DNA from: Candidatus Aerophobota bacterium
Lineage (GTDB): Bacteria; Aerophobota; Aerophobia; Aerophobales; JAGHCO01
DNA length: 5,895 nucleotides
Direction of reading: 5' to 3'
Assembly: GCA_021160405.1 (NCBI GenBank)
Contig: JAGHCO010000025.1
Location: 1 to 5,895 of the forward strand
Both the position numbers and the translations under genes were made by a program. The first letter of the stretch is position 1, and the number at the start of each line of letters is the position of its first letter. Under the pieces are notes generated by a model. That model was not told the origin of the DNA. It did not search any database and saw only the letters and a program-made list of their open reading frames with translations. Shown piece after piece: positions 1 to 5,663 of the stretch.

Positions 1-1
1 A

Positions 2-112
2 AAAACTAAATATTATTTTCAGTACAGATTCTGGATAAAACCATTTATTAAGTCAAGGTGGCAAAAAACTTATGGAACTTTTAAAACTGACATTTTTCCT
101 AAGGCCAATTAA
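2..112 (+). CDS. possible C-terminal tail of a gene entering from the left edge
   Basis: One frame is open from the left edge for 36 codons and ends with TAA at 110-112. The translated tail is rich in aromatic and basic residues (for example FIKSRW and KTYGTF), which could be the end of a real protein. In AT-rich DNA a 36-codon open stretch is not strong evidence, and there is no recognisable family. It overlaps the small frame at 72-215 in another frame, so at most one of the two is likely real. The missing upstream sequence would settle it. Confidence 0.2.
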   Translation, partial: KTKYYFQYRFWIKPFIKSRWQKTYGTFKTDIFPKAN

Positions 113-215
113 GGATAGGTATATAAAACAAGAAAGGTTGATGTCTGTTAAACTAAAGATGCACTGGACAATTACACGTTATGAAATGAGAAGCGAGACT
201 ATTGGAATATATTAA
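72..215 (+). CDS. candidate small ORF, 47 aa, unknown
   Basis: An ATG at 72 is preceded by AAGGTGG at 55-61, a passable ribosome site with 10 bases of spacing, and the frame runs 47 codons to TAA at 213-215. The product would be basic, starting MELLKLTFFLRPIKDRY. It has no clear membrane helix and no family I recognise. It overlaps the putative edge gene ending at 112, and its tail runs into the proposed promoter of the next gene. Both facts make a chance frame quite possible. Confidence 0.18.
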   Translation: MELLKLTFFLRPIKDRYIKQERLMSVKLKMHWTITRYEMRSETIGIY

Positions 216-229
216 CTTCTAAGTATAAT
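202..229 (+). promoter_or_regulatory. putative sigma70-type promoter for the exported-protein gene
   Basis: A perfect -10 box TATAAT lies at 224-229. A 4/6 match to the -35 box, TTGGAA, lies at 202-207, with a 16-base spacer. Transcription would begin near 236, giving a leader of about 30 bases that contains the ribosome site at 252-260. The position relative to the gene is good, but the -35 is weak and TATAAT is common in AT-rich DNA. Confidence 0.4.
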
Positions 230-251
230 TACAGAGAATTAAAAAGTAGTG

Positions 252-260
252 AAGGAGGTG
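252..260 (+). promoter_or_regulatory. ribosome binding site that decides the start at 267
   Basis: AAGGAGGTG is a near-perfect Shine-Dalgarno sequence. It sits 6 bases before the ATG at 267. The in-frame GTG at 249 lies immediately upstream of this site and has no comparable site of its own. Starting at GTG would also put six extra residues before the basic start of the signal peptide. The ATG is therefore preferred. Confidence 0.8.
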
Positions 261-266
261 GCGATA

Positions 267-1541
267 ATGCAAAAACGAAGTAGGATATTGCTGCTAGTAG
301 TGATAGTATTAGGAATCACAGTTTTAGGAAACGGTTTTGGTATTGCTACTAAGAAATCACTTACAAATAATGATATCGTCTCACTTGTGAAGGCTGGTTT
401 AAGTGATAAAATTATCATTTTGCTAATTCAAAAGTCTGAAATACAATTTGATCTTACTCCTGATGCTTTGATAGAACTTAAACAAGTTGGGGTTAGTAAT
501 GCAGTAATTGAGGCTATGCTTAGAGCCTCTACTACACTACTAGTGGTGGGGGATAGTAAAACTGGCTCAAACCCCGTGAAGGTTTTGTCCAAGTATCTTG
601 ATGCCTCACTCCACGGCAGGTATGAGGAAACCTATCAGTATGTTTCTACCAAGGACAAGGCCATAAAAACTCTCCAACAATATTTGGCAGAGCAATCAAA
701 AGAGGAAAGTCCCTTGACGGAGGCTCTCATCAATAAGATCTCATACAAAATTAAAGAGGTAATAGTTTCAGGGAATAAAGCCAAAGCCGATGTAGATATT
801 ACCATACCTGATTTTGCGGTTATATTTAAGGACATTTTGGCTGCAGGTCTCATCTCAGGATTCGGACAAGAGAAAGACGAAAAAGAGATCGATAAGATGT
901 TGACAGAAAAATATAAAGGAGAAGATATTCCTATGGTAACTACGGCTCAAACATTTGATCTGGTAAAGGAGGCTGATGGCTGGAAAGTCTTCCTTGATTG
1001 GGAAACAGAAAAAAAAGAGGCAGAGAAAAAAAGAAAAGTTGAAGCCTTACTTTCAGAAGCAAGGCAATTAAAAAAGCAAAAGAAGCTGTATGGAGCACTA
1101 AAGAAGTATGATGAAGTATTAGAATTAGATAGTCAAATAGTTGAGGCAAAACAGGATAAGGAGGAAATCTTAAAGGAAATAAAGGCTTTTGAAGAAAAAC
1201 AATCTTACATCAAGTATATTGAACTGAAAGGGTTTAAAGTTGGAAAAGGCAGTAGATTTGGATTAGGAGAGCCAGAGCCTGCAATTTTTGGAAAAGTTAT
1301 AAATCATGGAAATAGAACTCTCAGAAAAGTTAAAGTCACTGTCTATTTTCTAGGAAAAGATGGCAAGCCAATTGCTGAAGAGGACTATTATCCTGTTCTT
1401 GTTACCGAATTTTCATTTGACAACAAGCCACTCAAACCCGGATACATCAAAGAGTTTGGTTATGTTGTAGGAGATAAAGTACCTTCAGAGTGGTCAGGTA
1501 AAGCACGAGCAAAGATTAGCGATATTGAGTTCCAAGAGTAG
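267..1541 (+). CDS. exported multi-domain protein (paired-helix motif, NTF2-like region, charged helix, C-terminal beta domain), function unknown
   Basis: The 424-residue product starts at the ATG placed by the strong ribosome site at 252-260. Residues 2-6 are basic, 7-20 hydrophobic, and GIA at 25-27 is a plausible signal peptidase I site; there is no lipobox cysteine. Residues 32-86 form two similar half-motifs, each containing K-x-x-G-[LV]-S-[DN] (around 42-47 and 72-78). I recall this motif near the N-terminus of many uncharacterised exported bacterial proteins. Residues about 104-245 alternate helix and strand and end in DGWKVFLDW, as in NTF2-like or lumazine-binding-like folds. Residues 246-312 are a highly charged helix with a TPR-like stretch (ALKKYDEVLELD). 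Residues about 318-424 look like a beta-sandwich of the FxLYD type, with GKVINHGNRTLRKVKV and a later LKPG. It probably acts outside the cytoplasmic membrane, perhaps as a binding or scaffold protein. No catalytic motif is visible. The domain names are inferred from pattern. Confidence 0.85.
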   Translation: MQKRSRILLLVVIVLGITVLGNGFGIATKKSLTNNDIVSLVKAGLSDKIIILLIQKSEIQFDLTPDALIELKQVGVSNAVIEAMLRASTTLLVVGDSKTGSNPVKVLSKYLDASLHGRYEETYQYVSTKDKAIKTLQQYLAEQSKEESPLTEALINKISYKIKEVIVSGNKAKADVDITIPDFAVIFKDILAAGLISGFGQEKDEKEIDKMLTEKYKGEDIPMVTTAQTFDLVKEADGWKVFLDWETEKKEAEKKRKVEALLSEARQLKKQKKLYGALKKYDEVLELDSQIVEAKQDKEEILKEIKAFEEKQSYIKYIELKGFKVGKGSRFGLGEPEPAIFGKVINHGNRTLRKVKVTVYFLGKDGKPIAEEDYYPVLVTEFSFDNKPLKPGYIKEFGYVVGDKVPSEWSGKARAKISDIEFQE

Positions 1542-1557
1542 AATACAGCCAACATCA

Positions 1558-1598
1558 GCTAACAGTGTGTTTATGCAAGAGTTAGGCCCTTTTTATTA
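1558..1598 (+). terminator. weak terminator-like hairpin after the exported-protein gene
   Basis: GCTAAC at 1558-1563 can pair with GTTAG(g)C at 1581-1587, with one bulged G and a 17-base loop. It is followed by CCTTTTTATT. The site lies 17 bases after the stop codon, the right place for a terminator. The stem is short and only moderately G+C-rich and the loop is long, so termination could be inefficient. The 3' arm is also used by an alternative stem at 1582-1636. Confidence 0.3.
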
Positions 1599-1636
1599 AT
1601 GGTGATAAGGAAGAATAATTAGCAAAAAAGGGCTAA
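1582..1636 (+). repeat. inverted repeat upstream of the membrane-protein gene
   Basis: GCCCTTTTT at 1586-1594 is a perfect inverted repeat of AAAAAGGGC at 1625-1633. Allowing one bulged G, TTAG/CTAA at 1582-1585 and 1633-1636 extends the stem. The loop is about 30 bases. The structure ends 29 bases before the AAAAGGAG ribosome site of the next gene. It has no T-run after it, so it is not itself a terminator on the + strand. It may be a leader hairpin, an operator or a protein site. Confidence 0.5.
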
Positions 1637-1682
1637 ATAAAGAAAAAGACATATTAGTCAGTCATAAAAGGAGTTTTTCTTG

Positions 1683-3863
1683 ATGGAATTGTATCAAAAT
1701 GTCCAGAGTTTAGCTACTACAGTGCTAACTATTTTAGTTATGATATTTGCCTTGTTTTTCGCATTTGTCCAGATTAGTTATTCTGTAAATGAGATTCCAA
1801 AAGGGATTGTTCATAAGTATACTTTGAAAAAACTGCAAACTCGTGGTTTTATTGTCTTCTTTGTAGCAGGGATATTTCTATCCGCGTTATTATCCTTTGT
1901 GAAAATAACTATTATTCCCCATTTTGTTCTGTTCATAGTTCTATCAACAGCTATAATTCTTCCGATTTGGTATTTCCGCTGGTTCACACACCATTTAACT
2001 CCAAAAGGGATTCTCAATGAGATAGAAAAAGAGGTGGGCAAACGTCTTGTGCAAGTAAATCAATTTGAAAAGCAGATGAAACCTCATTTCGACAGATTTC
2101 ATGAGTTTCTAAGGAAAAATAGTGGGCAATTTAGCTTCTACTCATTTGATCTGCTTTTTCCATTTTTCCTCCATTCTCCGTCCTATACCCTTGAGGCTAA
2201 AAGAGAATGTATAATTGGCAGAATTGATGTTGAAAGGATTAAAAAAGATTTGTCAGACATATTAAAAGATGACCACGTTCGATTGTTTTTTGAAGTGAAA
2301 CCTACTCTCCCGATTCCAGAGAAATATACAGAGGATGCCTTTAATCGAGTTAAGAATTACAACCTTTTGACTTTAGTTTTTCAGGAAAAAACCCGCGAAG
2401 AAGAAGATCTTCTTAAAGCAAAACTAACCTTTGTAGAAAATTACTCAACACAGGGGAAGAACATCAAGTTGCTTTATAAGAAAAAGAAGGAAGAGGCAAA
2501 AACGACAGAACAACTACATTCATTGTTAGACAGGGAAATAATACAGATTTTTGAAAAAAGAGTGCAAGGGCTGTCAAATAGTAGTTTTGAGCAGATACCT
2601 TTATTTAAAGTGATTGGTAAATCAGGTGGAGTGTTGAAAGACTTAAATGAAATGCTTCTATATTCCCTTGAGCACGAAGAAAACTTCACGGATTATACGT
2701 CTTGTCTTAGCAGAATTATATATAATCAGCTCTTTCGAACGTCCGAGTCGTTTCTACACTTAAGAGTAAACATTTTTAGAAGGTTATTAACAGATATAGG
2801 TGAAGCTGGCCGGATTGCTTTTTTAAAAGGACAAGATGATTATTTTGGCAAAATTCTTTCTCTTTTTTACAGAGTGAATTTTCATAAAGCCCTTCCAGCA
2901 AAGACCACCTTAGTATATCAAGAAATAATTAAAACATTTGATACTCTTCATGATTATTTCACCTTATATGGAAAGGAAAATTACAGTCCCCAAATGGAGA
3001 CAATTATTCTCAATTTATCGGAGTGGATCCGTTTCAGTTTTCAAAGGCAATTCAAAGATGAAGATGATCGCAAGCAGTTAGAACATTTCTATGAGCCCGT
3101 TATATCATCCGTAATTGATACATCGGCTAAGATAATTCATAGAACCATAGATCGGTATACTTTTGGAATAGAAGCTTATCAATTTAAGTACTTGAAAGCA
3201 TACACCGAAGATTTAGTTAATTTGCTCGACTTTTATCACACCGGAGCATATGACTACATGCAAAGTGGATATGAGTTCTATAATGTCGCTTCTAGATTAA
3301 AAGAAGGAAAAAATGTAGACAAAGAAGATAATCAGGGATTCGAACTTGCTCAAACCAAGGCACATATTGTTATGGATATGAAGAAAAGATTGCAAACAGT
3401 GATCTTTGCATTAGCAGCCTACATCACATTTAAGGTTGAATTAAAAGAGATTCCCTCTTATCTCGTTTGGAAAGTGGCGATGAGAATGGCCAATACGTGC
3501 AAATCTCAGGAAACAGGTTTATGGAATCAAACTGTCCAACAAATTTTCCAAGAGTATCCAATGCTTAAGGAATATGGAGATTGGTTTTACATAGACTCAT
3601 TACATCCAGTAGGTTGGACATCACCTGAAAGTTACAGTCTCCTTAAATTCTGGATTTTATTTGATATATATAAAAGAAATAGGGGAGAGGATACCATAAT
3701 TCACTATGTGGGAAGAGACTCTGGGAAGATAGCAGGAGGAATAGTTGATAATTTTGCTGAGGAACCGGATTGTAATTTTTGGTCCACGGCTTTAAATATA
3801 TCAAAGGAGAAATTTATGAATCTTTTAAATGAAGTATCCCTGAAATTAGACAAAATGGGTTAA
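1683..3863 (+). CDS. membrane-anchored protein with three N-terminal TM helices and a large soluble helical region, unknown family
   Basis: The product is 726 residues from the ATG at 1683. AAAAGGAG at 1666-1673 lies 9 bases upstream; a TTG one codon earlier is possible but less likely. Three hydrophobic segments are visible at about residues 10-33, 55-75 and 79-98. The rest is soluble, mostly helical and rich in charged and aromatic residues, with no further clear membrane span. I see no P-loop, DDE, HD, nuclease or protease signature. The C-terminal third is the most distinctive part, with conserved-looking aromatic stretches (EYGDWFYIDSLHP around W634) and VGRDSGKIAGG from residue 676. A lysine- and glutamate-rich stretch lies in the middle (about 240-290). 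I do not recognise the family. The layout suggests a membrane-tethered cytoplasmic domain, as in sensors or effector scaffolds, but that is inference. It is separated from both neighbours by more than 130 bases, so it is probably transcribed on its own or loosely with them. Base composition resembles the adjacent genes. Confidence 0.9.
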   Translation: MELYQNVQSLATTVLTILVMIFALFFAFVQISYSVNEIPKGIVHKYTLKKLQTRGFIVFFVAGIFLSALLSFVKITIIPHFVLFIVLSTAIILPIWYFRWFTHHLTPKGILNEIEKEVGKRLVQVNQFEKQMKPHFDRFHEFLRKNSGQFSFYSFDLLFPFFLHSPSYTLEAKRECIIGRIDVERIKKDLSDILKDDHVRLFFEVKPTLPIPEKYTEDAFNRVKNYNLLTLVFQEKTREEEDLLKAKLTFVENYSTQGKNIKLLYKKKKEEAKTTEQLHSLLDREIIQIFEKRVQGLSNSSFEQIPLFKVIGKSGGVLKDLNEMLLYSLEHEENFTDYTSCLSRIIYNQLFRTSESFLHLRVNIFRRLLTDIGEAGRIAFLKGQDDYFGKILSLFYRVNFHKALPAKTTLVYQEIIKTFDTLHDYFTLYGKENYSPQMETIILNLSEWIRFSFQRQFKDEDDRKQLEHFYEPVISSVIDTSAKIIHRTIDRYTFGIEAYQFKYLKAYTEDLVNLLDFYHTGAYDYMQSGYEFYNVASRLKEGKNVDKEDNQGFELAQTKAHIVMDMKKRLQTVIFALAAYITFKVELKEIPSYLVWKVAMRMANTCKSQETGLWNQTVQQIFQEYPMLKEYGDWFYIDSLHPVGWTSPESYSLLKFWILFDIYKRNRGEDTIIHYVGRDSGKIAGGIVDNFAEEPDCNFWSTALNISKEKFMNLLNEVSLKLDKMG

Positions 3864-3939
3864 AGCAATAAAATGCCTAACAGGATCAATTAAATCGTGA
3901 GAGAGATTAAAAAGATTTTACTTTCGAGTTAAACTTACC

Positions 3940-4053
3940 ATGGCCAACACGGAAAAATCAGAAGTTACTGTACCCTACGATAAACTCTACCGCCTACATA
4001 AAGATATATACTGGTGGGACACTGATGGGGAAAGAGAGAAAAGAAAAATTTAG
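3940..4053 (+). CDS. candidate small ORF, 37 aa, unknown
   Basis: ATG at 3940 to TAG at 4051-4053 encodes a 37-residue polar peptide that contains YDKLYRLHKDIYWWDTDGE. The paired tryptophans and mixed composition look more like coding sequence than random AT-rich DNA. There is no convincing ribosome site before the ATG. It overlaps a second small frame (4025-4141) shifted by one base, and the overlap contains an A-rich tract at 4039-4048. The two could be parts of one frameshifted small gene. No family is recognised. Confidence 0.25.
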   Translation: MANTEKSEVTVPYDKLYRLHKDIYWWDTDGEREKRKI

Positions 4054-4141
4054 ATATAGTGTCGCTCTTGGGGCGAGTAAGAACTTAAAAGAGATAGCGG
4101 GAGAGAACCATGATGACGAACCAAGACTTTACAAGGAATGA
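4025..4141 (+). CDS. candidate small ORF, 38 aa, overlapping the start of the HEPN-like gene
   Basis: ATG at 4025 to TGA at 4139-4141 encodes 38 residues, including FRYSVALGASKNLKEIAGE. GGTGGG at 4013-4018 is a weak ribosome-site match with 6 bases of spacing. The frame runs 32 bases into the next gene, so if translated it could be coupled to it. It may instead be the second half of a small gene that begins at 3940 and suffered a one-base shift, or a chance frame. Confidence 0.2.
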   Translation: MGKERKEKFRYSVALGASKNLKEIAGENHDDEPRLYKE

Positions 4142-5285
4142 ACATAGGCGTCTTTTGAATTTAATAAGTAGTGGCATAGATTTATGTTTCAATCTGGGCT
4201 CTAAACTTGAACTGAAAGGAGAATCTGAGGAGTACTTTGACCAATACTGTTTTAATTATTTTCTTCGACAGGTAGATTCAATTGATACTTGCATGGGACT
4301 TATCTGCGAGGGAAAATATGCGGAGTGTTTCCGCATTATTCGGTCAGTTTTTGAGCATTATCTCTTATTCTTACTGATTACAAAAGGTTACGTTTTTGAG
4401 GAGATTTATGAGCTCCGACCACCACAAGGCGTGACAAAAAAGGATCTTTTCAAGAAAATCGAACCTCGCCTCCAGGAAAATAAAGATATATTGGACTTCG
4501 AGTTTAAGGGGAAGAGTCTATTTGTTAGGCGTAGAGGGATAAAAAGCTCAAATGGAGAAAACAAGAGGATAATCCCCATGTATTATTTTGTTTTAAATGA
4601 ATATGACCCCATTTTGCACTGGGTACAGAGAATACCAGAGATACAACAAGCAGAGCTTTTCCCACAAAGAGATCAAGATTTGATTAAGTACCACGCCCAC
4701 CTATATAGTGTTTACTTGAATATAAAAGCTGTCATTAAGGGACTGAAAATCAACAAGATTGTTGACGATTCTGTTGAAACAAGAATCATAGTTCATTATA
4801 ACTTCCTCAGTCTTTTTGTTCATCCCAGCTCCCGCTCTAATGAAATACTGGAAGGTAAGCGACCACGCCATCCATTTCAAAAGCAGATAATTTACATGAG
4901 AAGGTATGATCACTATATTTCCGAGTGTCTTCTTCTTTATAGTCTTTTTCTCTTGAAATATTTTCTTGATGAGATTTTATCTTTTCTTAGTTACAACTAT
5001 TATATTAAAGACCATCAATTGTTTGATTCTTTCAAGCGACAAACAAAGCAATTCGATTATTTTTGGTTTCTTGATGAACACCCTCATGAATACGACTATC
5101 ACTGTTTTGAGACATTACGCGTCTACAAAATGAGGCAAGGAAAGAAAGCTCCCAACAAAATTCCATATTATAAGAATCCTTTGGAACGACTAATTAAGCT
5201 TCATCGCTCGCAGACTGAATTAACGACAGGACAAACCTACCAGAGCCCCTTTCCGAGAGATGATGCTGAATATGCTACATACTAA
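4110..5285 (+). CDS. helical HEPN/DUF5677-like protein, unknown function
   Basis: The product is 391 residues from the ATG at 4110; a second ATG at 4113 is equally possible. GGGAG at 4099-4103 is the likely ribosome site, and an in-frame TAG at 4095-4097 rules out a longer start. The protein looks soluble and mostly helical. Residues 44-90 (about DQYCFNYF through GKYAECFRIIRSVFEHYLLFLL) and 225-243 (RIIVHYNFLSLFVHPSSRS) have the spacing and look of DUF5677-type proteins. In those, an early helix carries an arginine and glutamate and a later helix carries Y-x-x-x-S-x-x-x-H. This group is generally placed near HEPN folds, many of which are RNases in toxin, abortive-infection or stress systems. 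R78-SVFE-H83 formally matches the HEPN R-x4-H pattern but is in the first half, not the usual last helix, so nuclease activity is uncertain. The C-terminal 110 residues are aromatic and polar and unassigned. The nearest upstream large gene is the membrane protein, 246 bases away, and an IS follows. Confidence 0.85.
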   Translation: MMTNQDFTRNEHRRLLNLISSGIDLCFNLGSKLELKGESEEYFDQYCFNYFLRQVDSIDTCMGLICEGKYAECFRIIRSVFEHYLLFLLITKGYVFEEIYELRPPQGVTKKDLFKKIEPRLQENKDILDFEFKGKSLFVRRRGIKSSNGENKRIIPMYYFVLNEYDPILHWVQRIPEIQQAELFPQRDQDLIKYHAHLYSVYLNIKAVIKGLKINKIVDDSVETRIIVHYNFLSLFVHPSSRSNEILEGKRPRHPFQKQIIYMRRYDHYISECLLLYSLFLLKYFLDEILSFLSYNYYIKDHQLFDSFKRQTKQFDYFWFLDEHPHEYDYHCFETLRVYKMRQGKKAPNKIPYYKNPLERLIKLHRSQTELTTGQTYQSPFPRDDAEYATY

Positions 5286-5510
5286 AGATTGTTGTATTAT
5301 CCGTTCTTTATAGCATCTATAGCCCAGCTTCCGAGACAGAGCGAAGGATGTTAAAATCGTCTTTATTATTCTTTTGATGCTTTTTTGTTTTTGTACGAAC
5401 AGTCCTTGTTTTGATTTTCGCTACCTTGCTAAAACAGCAAGAATCGCACATGGAGATGCTATCGTTGTGCTTTTATCCTGATCTGGATGTAATTCGGGTT
5501 TGACCGTATA
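5286..5510. other. intergenic stretch between the HEPN-like gene and the IS
   Basis: I see no convincing gene here. It contains a short direct repeat (TATAGC at 5309-5314 and again at 5318-5323, as TATAGCATC then TATAGC). There is a T-rich tract at 5381-5393 that could end transcription, although its only upstream stem partner (AGCATC at 5312-5317 with GATGCT at 5376-5381) is very distant. A small 6-bp hairpin, CTTGCT/AGCAAG, lies at 5425-5441 with no T-run after it. The minus strand carries one 44-codon frame, listed separately. Confidence 0.6.
5317..5451 (-). CDS. candidate small minus-strand ORF, 44 aa, cysteine- and lysine-rich
   Basis: ATG at 5451 reading leftwards to TAG at 5319-5317 encodes 44 residues. 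It starts MCDSCCF, continues with a Lys/Thr/Arg-rich middle and ends ILRSVSEAGL. No ribosome site is visible before the ATG and no family is recognised. The CxxCC start is the only notable feature. It would converge with the HEPN-like gene. It is most likely a chance frame or a decayed remnant. Confidence 0.13.
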   Translation of the reverse strand: MCDSCCFSKVAKIKTRTVRTKTKKHQKNNKDDFNILRSVSEAGL

Positions 5511-5516
5511 GAGACC

Positions 5517-5576
5517 TCTGAAAAAGTCAAATTAATTCGGTCAAAATGATAAAATTTTTCTTCATTCTTTTTCAGA
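5517..5576 (+). repeat. perfect 10-bp inverted repeat within the IS left end
   Basis: TCTGAAAAAG at 5517-5526 is the exact inverse of CTTTTTCAGA at 5567-5576, with 40 bases between. Nearby, GTCAAATT at 5526-5533 is inverted as AATTTGAC at 5589-5596, overlapping the -35 box of the transposase promoter. These could be transposase binding sites within the terminal region. Confidence 0.55.
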
Positions 5577-5591
5577 TTTATCCCTTCAAAT

Positions 5592-5620
5592 TTGACAAAA
5601 ATCCGCATCTGGTGTATATT
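5592..5620 (+). promoter_or_regulatory. strong sigma70-type promoter of the transposase gene
   Basis: TTGACA at 5592-5597 is a perfect -35 box. It is followed after exactly 17 bases by TATATT at 5615-5620, a 5/6 match to the -10 box. Transcription would start near 5627, leaving a leader of about 37 bases that holds AAGGAG at 5649-5654. This is the best promoter match in the window. Confidence 0.75.
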
Positions 5621-5663
5621 TGAGGTAGTTCCATCTTAAAAATTTCACAAGGAGAAAATTTAA

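Noticed and set aside
249..266. GTG start for the exported protein
   Set aside because: The GTG lies immediately upstream of the strong Shine-Dalgarno sequence, and the ATG at 267 is ideally spaced and gives a normal signal peptide.
635..1149. Two minus-strand frames of about 70 codons (635-853 and 940-1149)
   Set aside because: They lie wholly inside the exported-protein gene, have no ribosome sites of note and translate to low-complexity, shadow-like sequence.
1811..2689. Minus-strand frames at 1811-2041 and 2474-2689
   Set aside because: Both are antisense to the membrane-protein gene, with composition expected of a reverse shadow and no independent signals.
3676..3740. VGRDSGKIAGG as a nucleotide-binding loop in the membrane protein
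   Set aside because: It does not match GxxxxGK[ST], and no Walker B or other supporting motif is visible.
4701..4913. Minus-strand frame of 70 codons
   Set aside because: It is antisense to the HEPN-like gene across the conserved HPSSR region, so the plus-strand reading explains the sequence.
5312..5393. Intrinsic terminator for the HEPN-like gene (AGCATC/GATGCT plus T-tract)
   Set aside because: The stem is only 6 bp with a 58-base loop, so the T-rich tract alone does not justify a call.
5425..5441. CTTGCT/AGCAAG hairpin as a terminator
   Set aside because: It has no T-run on either side in the right orientation, and 6 bp is a common chance palindrome.
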